Shown piece by piece: positions 18,272-27,161 of a stretch of 64,000 bases of DNA. Made by a program: the position numbers and the translations under genes. Every line of letters starts with the position of its first letter. Positions within the stretch are counted from its first letter, which is position 1. The notes beneath the pieces were generated by a model. It saw nothing but the letters and a program-made list of their open reading frames with translations. It had not been told where the DNA came from and searched no databases. The stretch is from Streptomyces sp. Tu6071. GTDB lineage: Bacteria > Actinomycetota > Actinomycetes > Streptomycetales > Streptomycetaceae. The stretch covers positions 3,804,945 through 3,868,944 of the forward strand of contig NZ_CM001165.1 of assembly GCF_000213055.1 (NCBI RefSeq), written 5' to 3'.

Positions 18272-18718
18272 ATGAAGATCATCCTCACGAACGAGGTCTC
18301 CGGTCTCGGTGGCCCCGGCGAGGTCGTCGACGTCAAGGACGGGTACGCCCGTAACTACCTGGTCCCGCGTGGTTTCGCGATCCGCTGGACCAAGGGTGGC
18401 GAGAAGGACGTCGCGCAGATTCGTCGCGCGCGCAAGATCCACGAGATCGCCACGATCGAGCAGGCCAACCAGATCAAGGCCGAGCTGGAGGGTGTCAGGG
18501 TTCGCCTTGCGACCCGCTCCGGCGAAGCCGGCCGTCTGTTCGGCTCCGTGACCCCCGCCGACATCGCCTCGGCGATCAAGGCCGCGGGTGGCCCGAACGT
18601 GGACAAGCGCCGCATCGAGCTGACGACGCCGATCAAGTCGCTCGGCGCCCACGAGGCGTCCGTGCGTCTGCACCCCGAGGTGGCCGCCAAGGTCAACATC
18701 GAGGTCGTCTCCGCCTGA
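18272..18718 (+). CDS. rplI: 50S ribosomal protein L9
   Basis: 148 residues from ATG 18272. The N-terminal domain has the L9 signature [22 protein letters not shown] helix connects it to the C-terminal rRNA-binding domain ([15 protein letters not shown]). It is last in the operon and is followed 24 bp later by a strong terminator. Confidence 0.98.
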   Translation: MKIILTNEVSGLGGPGEVVDVKDGYARNYLVPRGFAIRWTKGGEKDVAQIRRARKIHEIATIEQANQIKAELEGVRVRLATRSGEAGRLFGSVTPADIASAIKAAGGPNVDKRRIELTTPIKSLGAHEASVRLHPEVAAKVNIEVVSA

Positions 18719-18741
18719 GCGTCTCGCTGACGCTGAAGCAG

Positions 18742-18778
18742 CGAAGGGGCCGCACCACTTGTGGGTGCGGCCCCTTCG
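18742..18778 (+). terminator. Terminator of the rpsF-ssb-rpsR-rplI operon
   Basis: A perfect 15-bp stem (cgaaggggccgcacc) with a 7-nt loop, 24 bp downstream of the rplI stop. Confidence 0.88.
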
Positions 18779-18905
18779 GCGTGTCCGGAGCCGGGCGGCG
18801 TGTACGCGCGGCGGGGACGGGGCCGGGCCGGCCGGTACGGGGCCGGGGTGGCGCGTAGCTGCTCCGGGTTGCTGGTCGGGGCCGCACGTGTCCGTGTGCG
18901 GGGGA

Positions 18906-18921
18906 TGTTTCACGTGAAACA
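18906..18921. other. parS site, perfect
   Basis: TGTTTCACGTGAAACA between convergent rplI and the MATE gene, paired with a second perfect site 22 bp away. Confidence 0.95.
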
Positions 18922-18943
18922 TCCGGTGGCGTCGATTGTGCGC

Positions 18944-18959
18944 TGTTTCACGTGAAACA
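18944..18959. other. parS site, perfect
   Basis: TGTTTCACGTGAAACA, 26 bp beyond the MATE stop codon. Confidence 0.95.
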
Positions 18960-18985
18960 TCCCCACCGGTTCGGCGATGCGCGGC

Positions 18986-20323
18986 TCAGCGGCTCGCCCC
19001 CGTGACAACCCAGCGCCCCGAGCGGGAGCGCAGCCAGAGGGTGAGCATCCGGACGACCATCATGAGCGCCATCGCCCCCCACAGCGCCGTGAGCCCACCG
19101 CCCCAGACGGGGACGAGCAGGGCGACCGGCGTGAAGACCGCGAGGGTGAGGATCATCGCGACGGCGAGGTAGCGTCCGTCCCCCGCCCCCATCAGCACCC
19201 CGTCGAGTACGTAGACGATCCCGCAGACCGGCTGGACGAGGGCGACGACGAGCAGCGCCGGGAACGCGGCGTCGTGGACGACGGAGTCCCCCGAGAAGAG
19301 CGGGATGTACAGCGGGCGCCCGGCGATGACGAGCGCACCCAGAACGACGCCGGAGGCGATGCCCCAGTGGACCATCCTCCGGCACACGTTCCTCGCGCCC
19401 TCGGCGTCGTCCGCGCCCAGGTAGCGCCCGATGATGGCCTGCCCCGCGATGGCGATGGCGTCGAGAGCGAAGGAGAGCAGGCTCCACAGGGAGAGCACGA
19501 TCTGGTGCGCGGCGATGTCCGCGTCCCCGAGCCGTGCCGCGACGGCCGTGGCGATCATGAGGATCGCGCGGAGCGAGAGGGTGCGGACGAGGAGCGGCGC
19601 TCCCGCGCGGGCGCTGTTGTGTATCCCCGCGAGGTCGGGGCGGAGCGAGGCGCCGTGGCGGCGGGCGCCCCGTACGACCACGTAGAGGTAGACGAGCGCC
19701 ATGCCGCACTGGGCGATGACCGTGCCCCAGGCGGAGCCCGCGATGCCGAGGCCCGCTCCGTAGACGAGGACGGCGTTGAGCACGCCGTTGGCGAGGAAGC
19801 CGCCCACGGCGACGTAGAGCGGTGTACGGGTGTCCTGGAGGCCGCGCAGCACACCGGTCGCCGCGAGGACGATGAGCATGGCCGGGATGCCGAGGGCGGA
19901 GACGCGCAGATAGGTCGTGGCGTACGGGGCGGCGGTGCCCGAGGCGCCGAAGACGTCGACGAGCCACGGAGCCGCGGGGATCGCGAAGGCGACGACCAGG
20001 AGCCCGAGGACCAGGGCCAGCCAGATACCGTCGATGCCCTGGCGCAGCGCGGCGGCGAGATGACCCGCGCCGACGCGCCGGGAGACGGCGGCCGTCGTCG
20101 CGTAGGCGAGGAACACGAAGACGCTGACCGCCGTGGTGAGCAGGGCGGAGGCGACACCGAGGCCGGCGAGTTGCGGGGTGCCGAGGTGGCCGACGATGGC
20201 GCTGTCCACCATGACGAAGAGCGGTTCCGCGACGAGGGAGCCGAAGGCCGGGAGGGCGAGGGCGACGATCTCGCGGTCGTGCCGGCGCAGGGCGGCGCGG
20301 GACTGCTCGGGAGGGCGGGTCAT
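18986..20323 (-). CDS. MATE (DinF-type) efflux transporter
   Basis: 445 residues from ATG 20323. Twelve hydrophobic segments form two MATE half-repeats. The first half opens with IVALALPAFGSLVAEPLFVMVDSAIVGHLG. The central motif is RGLQDTRTPLYVAVGGFLANGVLNAVLVYG, and the second-half counterpart is AIAIAGQAIIGRYLGADD. Such proteins export drugs or metabolites against Na+ or H+. The start lies within about 15 bp of the first DnaA-box-like sequence of the dnaB upstream cluster, so MATE expression could be affected by DnaA binding (inference). Confidence 0.9.
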   Translation of the reverse strand: MTRPPEQSRAALRRHDREIVALALPAFGSLVAEPLFVMVDSAIVGHLGTPQLAGLGVASALLTTAVSVFVFLAYATTAAVSRRVGAGHLAAALRQGIDGIWLALVLGLLVVAFAIPAAPWLVDVFGASGTAAPYATTYLRVSALGIPAMLIVLAATGVLRGLQDTRTPLYVAVGGFLANGVLNAVLVYGAGLGIAGSAWGTVIAQCGMALVYLYVVVRGARRHGASLRPDLAGIHNSARAGAPLLVRTLSLRAILMIATAVAARLGDADIAAHQIVLSLWSLLSFALDAIAIAGQAIIGRYLGADDAEGARNVCRRMVHWGIASGVVLGALVIAGRPLYIPLFSGDSVVHDAAFPALLVVALVQPVCGIVYVLDGVLMGAGDGRYLAVAMILTLAVFTPVALLVPVWGGGLTALWGAMALMMVVRMLTLWLRSRSGRWVVTGASR

Positions 20324-20336
20324 GGGTTAAATCTAA

Positions 20337-20600
20337 TCTTCCACAGGTAAGAGACGCAAAGGTCTGTGACCCTTACGAAGCGGTGCCACGCGTCTGCTTG
20401 GGGGTGTCCGGTTTCGCGATCTTGGGCCACTCGGGAAATTTTTTCTTCCCCACAGGCAGTGGATGAGGAAAACCCAGGTCAGATCAGGTGCTCGGGTGAG
20501 AGGTCGGGCTTGTTCACAGAGCTTTCCACCGGCTCATGCACAGGTTCGGGCGAGTTCTCCACAGCTCTGGGCTGGTTATCCACAGTGCCTGTGGATAACC
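20337..20600. promoter_or_regulatory. DnaA-box cluster upstream of dnaB
   Basis: This AT-richer stretch holds several DnaA-box-like 9-mers: TCTTCCACA (20337), TTCCCCACA (20446), TTGTTCACA (20510), TTCTCCACA (20555), TTATCCACA (20576-20584) and its exact reverse (20590-20598). The last two form a perfect 12-bp inverted repeat with a 3-bp spacer. Clusters of DnaA boxes outside oriC that titrate DnaA are known near the S. coelicolor origin; this is a good candidate counterpart. The rest of the 385-bp gap carries the dnaB promoter. Confidence 0.75.
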
Positions 20601-20708
20601 AGATTGGCTGACGGTGCCGACGGGCCTAACGTTATGCGGCGCCCACCGTGCGGCGGCGCGTGGAACGGCACGGCAAGGTCCGTTCCACGGATGTGAGGAG
20701 GAGGCCCG

Positions 20709-22253
20709 GTGAGCATTTCCGAGCCCTTGGACGATCCCTGGGCCGAGAGCGGGCCCGGTGACCGACTGCCCTCATCCCGCAGGCGCCGCGACGACGACCG
20801 CGGCGGCAGGGCGGACGGGCACGGCGGGAGCGGGGAGCATGCCCGCGGCGGCCAGGGACGCGGCGAGCAGGGGCGCGGCGAGCGCCACGACCGGGGCCAG
20901 GAAGGCGGCGACTGGGACGGTCCCGCCGCCTTCGAGCGCGTACCCCCGCAGGACCTCGACGCCGAGCAGTCGGTGCTCGGCGGCATGCTGCTCTCCAAGG
21001 ACGCCATCGCCGACGTCGTCGAGATCCTCAAGGGCTCCGACTTCTACCGGCCCGCGCACGAAGTCGTCTACCAGGCGATTCTCGACCTGTACGCGAAGGG
21101 CGAGCCCGCCGATCCCATCACGGTGGCGGCGGAGCTGACCCGGCGCGGGGAGATCACGAAGGTCGGCGGCGCCCCGTATCTGCACACCCTCGTGCAGACG
21201 GTGCCGACGGCGGCCAACGCGGAGTACTACGCCGAGATCGTGCACGAGCGCGCCGTGCTGCGCCGCCTCGTCGAGGCGGGCACGCGCATCACGCAGATGG
21301 GATACGCGGCGGACGGCGACGTCGACGAGATCGTCAACAACGCGCAGGCCGAGGTCTTCAAGGTCACCGAGCAGCGCACGAGCGAGGACTACCTCCCGCT
21401 CGGGGACATCATGGAGGGCGCGCTCGACGAGATCGAGGCGATCGGCTCGCGCAGCGGCGAGATGACCGGTGTCCCGACGGGCTTCGCTGACTTCGACGCG
21501 CTGACCAACGGCCTGCACCCCGGACAGATGGTCGTCATCGCGGCCCGCCCCGCGATGGGCAAGTCCACGCTCGCGCTCGACTTCGCCCGCGCGGCGTCGA
21601 TCAAGAACAACCTCCCGAGCGTGATCTTCTCGCTCGAAATGGGCCGCAACGAGATCGCGATGCGCCTTCTGTCGGCCGAGGCGCGGGTCGCCCTGCACCA
21701 CATGCGCTCGGGCACGATGACCGACGAGGACTGGACGCGCCTCGCGCGCCGGATGCCGGAGGTCTCGGCCGCGCCGCTCTACATCGACGACTCGCCGAAC
21801 CTGTCGATGATGGAGATCCGCGCGAAGTGCCGACGGCTCAAGCAGCGCAACGACCTCAAGCTCGTCGTGATCGACTACCTCCAGCTCATGCAGTCCGGTG
21901 GCAAGGGCCGCGCCGAGAGCCGCCAGCAGGAGGTCTCGGACATGTCCCGAAACCTGAAGCTGCTCGCGAAGGAGCTGGAGATCCCGGTGATCGCGCTCTC
22001 GCAGCTCAACCGTGGTCCCGAGCAGCGCACCGACAAGAAGCCGATGGTCTCCGACCTGCGTGAATCGGGATCGATCGAGCAGGACGCCGACATGGTCATC
22101 CTGCTGCACCGCGAGGACGCCTACGAGAAGGAGTCCCCCCGCGCCGGCGAGGCCGACCTCATCGTCGCCAAGCACCGCAACGGCCCGACCGCGACCATCA
22201 CGGTCGGCTTCCAGGGCCACTACTCGCGGTTCGTGGACATGGCGCAGGTGTGA
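20709..22253 (+). CDS. dnaB: Replicative DNA helicase DnaB
   Basis: 514 residues from GTG 20709 with GAGGAGG upstream. DnaB is the hexameric helicase that unwinds DNA at the fork. About 77 residues of Arg/Gly-rich disordered extension precede the N-terminal domain (PPQDLDAEQSVLGGMLLS). The RecA-like domain carries Walker A ARPAMGKST (279-287), Walker B LVVIDYLQLM, and the DLRESGSIEQDADMV block. There is no intein. The upstream DnaA-box cluster suggests direct control by DnaA. Confidence 0.98.
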   Translation: MSISEPLDDPWAESGPGDRLPSSRRRRDDDRGGRADGHGGSGEHARGGQGRGEQGRGERHDRGQEGGDWDGPAAFERVPPQDLDAEQSVLGGMLLSKDAIADVVEILKGSDFYRPAHEVVYQAILDLYAKGEPADPITVAAELTRRGEITKVGGAPYLHTLVQTVPTAANAEYYAEIVHERAVLRRLVEAGTRITQMGYAADGDVDEIVNNAQAEVFKVTEQRTSEDYLPLGDIMEGALDEIEAIGSRSGEMTGVPTGFADFDALTNGLHPGQMVVIAARPAMGKSTLALDFARAASIKNNLPSVIFSLEMGRNEIAMRLLSAEARVALHHMRSGTMTDEDWTRLARRMPEVSAAPLYIDDSPNLSMMEIRAKCRRLKQRNDLKLVVIDYLQLMQSGGKGRAESRQQEVSDMSRNLKLLAKELEIPVIALSQLNRGPEQRTDKKPMVSDLRESGSIEQDADMVILLHREDAYEKESPRAGEADLIVAKHRNGPTATITVGFQGHYSRFVDMAQV

Positions 22254-22639
22254 GAGGAAGGCGGGGCGGCCGGGCGGCCGGGCTGTAGGGCAGGTTCCTG
22301 GCCGAGAGCCAGATTCCTCGCCGAGAGGGGCGGAGGCCGGTTCACCGGTTGCGCGCCCCGAGCAACCTCGCGCAGGCCGTTTGGCGACGTCATGGGAACC
22401 GGCCGGACTCGTCGGGGGGTGAGCCCCGCCCGAGGCTGTTCAGCGGCGGTTTCGACGCGGGGACCTCGGCTCGCCTCTTCGCCGCGGCTGCGCGATGCCT
22501 TCCTCGAAACCTGGACAGGCGGCGGCACCAGCGCGGTCGAGGGCGCCGGACCCTCCCGCTGAGGGCGCGGCTCGGTGTCCGGCGCTCCGCACTTCCGACC
22601 GAGCAGCGTTTCTGAGGACGCGGTGGGGAGATTAACCGG
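22254..22639. other. Intergenic region, no gene seen
   Basis: 386 bp between dnaB and the VanX-like gene. No open frame here has a supported start. I see no repeat or hairpin that I would call. Confidence 0.5.
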
Positions 22640-23305
22640 ATGAGCGAACTGATACTGATGGCCGATCCGCGCGTGGCGGCGGTACCCGTGCGCGACTGCG
22701 GGGAACCGCTCGTCGACGTCCGCACGAGCGGGGAACTGCTCGTCGACACGCGGAAGGAGGCTGATGCGGCGGGGGCGTTCGCGCACCTGCGCGCGGGCGT
22801 GCTGGAACGACTGCTCGCGGCGCAGCGGCGTCTCCCGGAGGGCGTACGGCTGCTGCACGTCGAGGGGTACCGGTCCCCGGCGCTCCAGCGGAGCTACTTC
22901 GAGGAGTACGCGGACGAACTGCGCGCCGCGCACCCGGAGTGGCCCGCCGAGCGGCTCAGGGACGCCGCGAGCCGGTACGTCTCTCCGCCCGAGATCGCCC
23001 CGCACAGCGCCGGCGCCGCCGTGGACGTCACGCTCGCGGACATGGGGGGCCAGGAACTCGACCTCGGTACCCGTATGAACGCGAGCCCGGAGGAGAGCGA
23101 CGGGGCCTGCTACACGGACGCGAAGAACATCGGCACGCAGGCGCGAGCGCACCGAGCGCTCCTGGGAGAGGCGCTGCGCGGCGCCGGGTTCGTCAACTAC
23201 CCGACCGAGTGGTGGCACTGGTCCTACGGCGACCGCTACTGGGCTCTCGCGACCGGCGCGGAGGCGGCGCTGTACGCGGCGGTGGAGCGTACGGACACGG
23301 CCTGA
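22640..23305 (+). CDS. D-Ala-D-Ala dipeptidase (VanX/DdpX, peptidase M15D)
   Basis: 221 residues from ATG 22640. The VanX active-site set is present: the catalytic Arg in VEGYRSP (R78), zinc ligands H122 and D129 in PHSAGAAVDVTL, and the base E190 with ligand H193 in TEWWHWSYGDRYWA. There is no signal peptide, so it should be cytosolic. It probably hydrolyses D-Ala-D-Ala or similar dipeptides from wall turnover. No vanH/vanA partners are nearby, so a vancomycin-resistance role is not indicated. Confidence 0.88.
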   Translation: MSELILMADPRVAAVPVRDCGEPLVDVRTSGELLVDTRKEADAAGAFAHLRAGVLERLLAAQRRLPEGVRLLHVEGYRSPALQRSYFEEYADELRAAHPEWPAERLRDAASRYVSPPEIAPHSAGAAVDVTLADMGGQELDLGTRMNASPEESDGACYTDAKNIGTQARAHRALLGEALRGAGFVNYPTEWWHWSYGDRYWALATGAEAALYAAVERTDTA

Positions 23306-23355
23306 GTGCCCTGCACCGGCACCAGGACAGCCCTCGCGTGGTCCGCCTCCGCTCC

Positions 23356-24003
23356 TCAGCCGAGGACGAGGGGCAGGCGGACCGGGGCAGCCGTGCGTTC
23401 CTCGGGGGTCGGCGCGCGGCGTCCCGTGCCGACGAGCAGCGCGTCGTGGTCGGAGAAGGACGGCGGGAAGGGGGCCCCGGCGATGCGGCCCAGGAGAACG
23501 CGCGCGCTCGCGAGGCACTCGGCCGGGGGCGCGGCGGCATGCGGGAGGTGGGCGGTGAGGTCGAGGTGGTGGAGGGTCCACTCCAGGACGTACGCGGACA
23601 GGTAGTCGGCCACCGTGAGGACCTGCCCCTGCGTGCCGACGTGTGCCTCCGGCACGGCGAGGCGAGCCGCGCGACCCGCCGCCGAACCGACGTCGTCCAG
23701 GTGGAACTTCAGCAGCGCCGGGTCCTCGTAGGCCGCAGCGAGACGGACGGTGAGCGCGTCGAGCGGGTCCGCACCGTCCGGCGGCGTCTCGCCCACCTGC
23801 CAGTACGTCACGGCGTCGCGCGTCGGCGCGCCCCGCTCGGGCGTGGCGAGGGTGATGAGGACGTCCTGCGCGTCGATGACGAGGTGGCAGACGAGATCCC
23901 GTACGCGCCAGCCCGCGCAACCGCTGGGCCGGGCGAAGTCCTCGTCGCGGAGCCCGGCGACCGTGTCGAGCAGGGAGCTGAGGGCCCGGGAGAAGAGATC
24001 CAC
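23356..24003 (-). CDS. DinB-fold maleylpyruvate isomerase-family protein
   Basis: 215 residues from ATG 24003. The N-terminal block CAGWRVRDLVCHLVIDAQDVL and the later EWTLHHLDLTAHL hold the histidines that bind metal in the DinB/MDMPI_N fold. Actinobacterial members are often mycothiol-dependent isomerases or thiol transferases. The substrate cannot be told from sequence. The stop lies about 50 bp from the end of the convergent VanX gene. Confidence 0.78.
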   Translation of the reverse strand: MDLFSRALSSLLDTVAGLRDEDFARPSGCAGWRVRDLVCHLVIDAQDVLITLATPERGAPTRDAVTYWQVGETPPDGADPLDALTVRLAAAYEDPALLKFHLDDVGSAAGRAARLAVPEAHVGTQGQVLTVADYLSAYVLEWTLHHLDLTAHLPHAAAPPAECLASARVLLGRIAGAPFPPSFSDHDALLVGTGRRAPTPEERTAAPVRLPLVLG

Positions 24004-24036
24004 CCCGGCAGGCTACGCGGCGCGGGCCGGTCCCTG

Positions 24037-24894
24037 TCAGGAGGCGAGGTCGCGGATGTGGGGGACGGCGCGGGTCAGCGCGAGGACGCCCGCGGCGATC
24101 AGCGCGACGCCGAGCAGTTCGGGCAGGACGAGCCAGCCCAGGTGGAGGCGCTCCTGGAAGACGAGGACGCCGAGCAGCAGGCTGACCGTGGCGTCGCCGA
24201 TCGTGAGGGCGGGCTGCGAGGCGGCGAGTGTGCCCGCTTGCAGGGCGTTCTCCAGCAGCAGGAGGGCCGCCATGCCGGTGAGCGCGAATCCGTAGGTCTG
24301 CCAGGAGGTGAAGAAGGCGCCCGGACCGTGGTCCGCGAAGGCACGGGTCGCCGACTTGAGGAGCGCAGCGGTCAGGGCATTGCCCACGGCCGCCGCGAAG
24401 CCGAGCACGGTGGCGCGCAGCAACGAGGAACGGGCGCGGCGCGCGATGAGCACCATGAGGCCCATCGTCGCGAGGCACAGGGCGACGGCCGGAATCCAGC
24501 GCGCGGCCGTGGCCTGGCTCGTGCCGCCGTGCGGGGCCGCGCAACCGAGCAGCAGCACGAGTCCCGCGACGACGCTCCCGATCGCGTACCAGCCGGTCAC
24601 GGGCATCGTGCGGTGCAGCAACGGCAGCCCGATGAGCAGCGCGAACGGCAACTCCAGGATGAAGACGGGCTGGACGAGCGCGAGCGGCCCGTTCGTGAGC
24701 GCGAGCGCTTGGAAGAACGCGGCGCCGATGACACCGCCGATGCCGAGGAGCCAGGCGGGCCGGTGGGCCAGGGCGAGGACGAGGCGCAGGCCGCCGCCCC
24801 GGGGCTGGTTGGCGGCGGCCTTGCGCTGGAAGGCGGTTCCCATCGCATTGCTCGCGGCGCCGAGTACGGCGAAGACGACAGCCAGGATGATCAC
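24037..24894 (-). CDS. DMT-superfamily (EamA/NIPA-like) transporter
   Basis: 285 residues from GTG 24894. About nine to ten membrane helices form two repeats. The opening (VFAVLGAASNAMGTAFQRKAA) resembles NIPA/magnesium-type DMT proteins of actinobacteria, and the second repeat ends with ERLHLGWLVLPELLGVALIAAGVLAL. The substrate is unknown. The gene is divergent from the beta-lactamase-fold gene and lies 33 bp upstream of the DinB-fold gene on the same strand, so those two are probably co-transcribed. Confidence 0.82.
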   Translation of the reverse strand: MIILAVVFAVLGAASNAMGTAFQRKAAANQPRGGGLRLVLALAHRPAWLLGIGGVIGAAFFQALALTNGPLALVQPVFILELPFALLIGLPLLHRTMPVTGWYAIGSVVAGLVLLLGCAAPHGGTSQATAARWIPAVALCLATMGLMVLIARRARSSLLRATVLGFAAAVGNALTAALLKSATRAFADHGPGAFFTSWQTYGFALTGMAALLLLENALQAGTLAASQPALTIGDATVSLLLGVLVFQERLHLGWLVLPELLGVALIAAGVLALTRAVPHIRDLAS

Positions 24895-25034
24895 GGCAGC
24901 TCACTCCCCGCTCCCACCGCGCGCCTCACGCCCGACCCGGGCACGTCCGCCCTACGAAGGACGGGCGCTTGGGGGAGCGGCCTGGGCCGGAACGGGCTGG
25001 TGGCGCTCGTCCGCGGCCGATTAGCGTGCGGTGC

Positions 25035-26444
25035 ATGACTTCCATCGACGAGGCCGGCGGAGTATCCGGCGAAGGCGCGGTGTCCGGCGCACTCCTGGAC
25101 GGGACGCGGCGGGCCCTGCTGCGCAGGATCGCCGTGGCGCAGGCCGAGCAGCGGGTGCCGTCCGTCGTGGCCGCGGTGACGCGGGGCGGGCGGCAGGTGT
25201 GGAGCGGGGCCCGCGGCTGTGTCGACGGGCACGCCCCCGACGACCAGGTGCAGTACCGCATCGGCTCGATCACCAAGACCTTCACCGCCGTGCTCGTGCT
25301 GCGCCTGCGCGAGGAGGGCCTGCTCGAACTGGGCCACCCGGTCGAGCGGTACGTACCGGAGGCCGGTCTCGGCCCGGAGGTGACGGTCCGCCAACTCCTC
25401 GCCCACATGGGCGGGCTGGCCGCCGAGGCGCCCCCGCCCTGGTGGGAGCGGACGCCCGGGAGCCTGCGTCCGCGGCTCACCGACGTGCTCGGCGCGGAGC
25501 CCTTCCGGCACGAACCCGGCTTGCTGCACCACTACTCCAACCCCGGCTTCACCGTCCTCGGCGCGCTCGTCGCCGCCGTGCGCGGGACCACGTGGGAGGA
25601 GGCGCTGCGCGCGGAGATCCTGGAGCCGCTCGGCCTGCGGCGGACCGGGGTACGCCCCGAGGCGCCGAGCGCGGGCGGCTGGGCCGTGCACCCGTGGGCC
25701 GACCTGCTCCAGGAGGAGAAGGTGGAGGACCTCGGGCTCATGGCTCCGGCGGGCCAGCTGTGGTCCACGGCCGCCGACCTCGCCCGCTTCGCGAACTTCC
25801 TGCTGCACGGGGACGAGGAGGTGCTGGGGCGCGACGGGGTGCGTGAGCTGCGTGTTCCGGCGGCCCCCGGCGACGGGGACAGCGGGTACGGCCTCGGCAC
25901 CCAGCTCCTGCACCGCCGGGGCAGGGATCTGGCCGGGCACACGGGCTCTGTGCCGGGGTTCACGGCCGGGCTGTGGGTCTGCGAGGAGGAGGACCTGGGC
26001 GCCGTGGTCCTCGGCAATGCCACCTCGCAACTCAGCTCGGGCACGCTCGCCGCCGAGCTGCTGGAACTCGTGGCGGAGGCGGAGCCGCGCATTCCCGAGC
26101 TGTGGAGGCCGCTGCCGCACGTGGACAGGGAGCTTCTGGCGCTCACGGGCCTGTGGTACTGGGGGAGCGACCCGATCGCGGTACGTCTCCGGGCGGGCGG
26201 GGGCCTGGAACTCGGGCCGGTCAAAGGCGGTCGGCAGTCACGCTTCGTACCCGCCGACGACGGAAGCTGGGTGGGGCTTGACGGCTACTACTCGGGCGAG
26301 ACGCTGAGCGTCGTACGGGGGCCGGAGGGCGAGGTGAGCCACTTGGACCTGGGGTCCTTCGTCTTCACGCGCGAGCCCTACGCGGAAGGCGGCCCGACGC
26401 CGGGCGGTGTCGTGCCGGAGGGCTGGCGCGGGTTGCCGAGCTGA
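25035..26444 (+). CDS. Serine hydrolase of the beta-lactamase (class C/PBP4*) family
   Basis: 469 residues from ATG 25035. A TAGCGT -10-like hexamer ends 7 bp before the ATG, so the message may be leaderless. The active-site set is complete: S78-I-T-K81, Y167-S-N169, and H302-T-G304 in GHTGSVPG. There is no signal peptide, so a cytosolic esterase or peptidase is more likely than an antibiotic-degrading enzyme. The C-terminal 120 residues form the lipocalin-like domain common in these proteins (GLWYWGSDPIAVRL). The substrate is unknown. Confidence 0.85.
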   Translation: MTSIDEAGGVSGEGAVSGALLDGTRRALLRRIAVAQAEQRVPSVVAAVTRGGRQVWSGARGCVDGHAPDDQVQYRIGSITKTFTAVLVLRLREEGLLELGHPVERYVPEAGLGPEVTVRQLLAHMGGLAAEAPPPWWERTPGSLRPRLTDVLGAEPFRHEPGLLHHYSNPGFTVLGALVAAVRGTTWEEALRAEILEPLGLRRTGVRPEAPSAGGWAVHPWADLLQEEKVEDLGLMAPAGQLWSTAADLARFANFLLHGDEEVLGRDGVRELRVPAAPGDGDSGYGLGTQLLHRRGRDLAGHTGSVPGFTAGLWVCEEEDLGAVVLGNATSQLSSGTLAAELLELVAEAEPRIPELWRPLPHVDRELLALTGLWYWGSDPIAVRLRAGGGLELGPVKGGRQSRFVPADDGSWVGLDGYYSGETLSVVRGPEGEVSHLDLGSFVFTREPYAEGGPTPGGVVPEGWRGLPS

Positions 26445-26452
26445 GGGTGGGC

Positions 26453-26468
26453 TGTTTCACGTGAAACA
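26453..26468. other. parS site, perfect
   Basis: TGTTTCACGTGAAACA, first of five perfect sites in 177 bp between the convergent hydrolase and GNAT genes. Confidence 0.96.
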
Positions 26469-26490
26469 TGGAGCGACTGCCACGGGGGGA

Positions 26491-26506
26491 TGTTTCACGT
26501 GAAACA
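26491..26506. other. parS site, perfect
   Basis: TGTTTCACGTGAAACA, second of the five-site array; centre-to-centre spacing is 38 bp. Confidence 0.96.
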
Positions 26507-26529
26507 TGGACCGACCGGCCTCAGGGCGA

Positions 26530-26545
26530 TGTTTCACGTGAAACA
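26530..26545. other. parS site, perfect
   Basis: TGTTTCACGTGAAACA, third of the array, 39 bp from the previous site. Confidence 0.96.
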
Positions 26546-26576
26546 TCCTCTCGGCGGCTCATCCGGGGCGTCGCAA

Positions 26577-26592
26577 TGTTTCACGTGAAACA
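26577..26592. other. parS site, perfect
   Basis: TGTTTCACGTGAAACA, fourth of the array, 47 bp from the previous site. Confidence 0.96.
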
Positions 26593-26613
26593 TCCCGTGT
26601 GCGCGGCTCGCGA

Positions 26614-26629
26614 TGTTTCACGTGAAACA
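26614..26629. other. parS site, perfect
   Basis: TGTTTCACGTGAAACA, fifth of the array, 37 bp from the previous site and 17 bp from the GNAT stop. Confidence 0.96.
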
Positions 26630-26646
26630 TGTGGTTCGGCGCCGAG

Positions 26647-27099
26647 TCAGAGCGTGAGCTTGAAGCCCACGTGCGAGTCGACGAAGCCCAGCCGCTTGTA
26701 GAAGCGGTGGGCGTCGCCGCGGGTGGCGTCCGAGGTGAGCTGTACCAGGCTCGCGCCCTGGCGGCGGGATTCCTCGATGGCCCAGGTGATGAGCTGGGTG
26801 CCGAGCCCTCCCCCGCGAGTGGTGGCGGACACCCGTACCGCCTCGATGATCGTGCGCGTGGTGCCCTGGCGGGACAGCCCGTGCAGCACGCTGAGCTGCA
26901 GCGTGCCGACGATCTCGCCGTCGCGCTCGGCCACGACGAGGTGCTGGTTCTTGTCCTCGTCGAGACGGTCGAACGCCTGGTGGTACGGCGTGAGGTCGTC
27001 CGGGGACTCGCGCTGGGCGCCGAGCGGGTCGTCCGCGAGCATCGCGACGATCGCGCTGATGTCGCCGCGTGTGGCCGGGCGTATGTGAAGGGTGCTCAT
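26647..27099 (-). CDS. GNAT-family N-acetyltransferase
   Basis: 150 residues from ATG 27099. It has a complete single GNAT domain. The acetyl-CoA loop is VSATTRGGGLGTQLITWAIEESRRQG (residues about 90-115) and the C-terminal motif is DAHRFYKRLGFVDSHVGFKL. Its length and closing motif resemble small bacterial acetyltransferases with the ending FYKRLGF. The substrate is unknown. It is 62 bp downstream of the MarR gene on the same strand. Confidence 0.88.
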   Translation of the reverse strand: MSTLHIRPATRGDISAIVAMLADDPLGAQRESPDDLTPYHQAFDRLDEDKNQHLVVAERDGEIVGTLQLSVLHGLSRQGTTRTIIEAVRVSATTRGGGLGTQLITWAIEESRRQGASLVQLTSDATRGDAHRFYKRLGFVDSHVGFKLTL

Positions 27100-27161
27100 G
27101 CCCGCGATCCTAGGCGCGGGCTCCGCCGGGCCCGGCCTCGGTCGTGGGTGGGAGCTACCGC

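Noticed and set aside
20337..20600. Chromosomal origin oriC
   Set aside because: The boxes are too few, and dnaA and dnaN, which flank streptomycete oriC, are absent. It is treated as an accessory DnaA-box cluster.
22640..23305. Vancomycin-resistance cluster suggested by the VanX-type gene
   Set aside because: There is no vanH, vanA or vanRS-type gene nearby; it is more likely a housekeeping dipeptidase.
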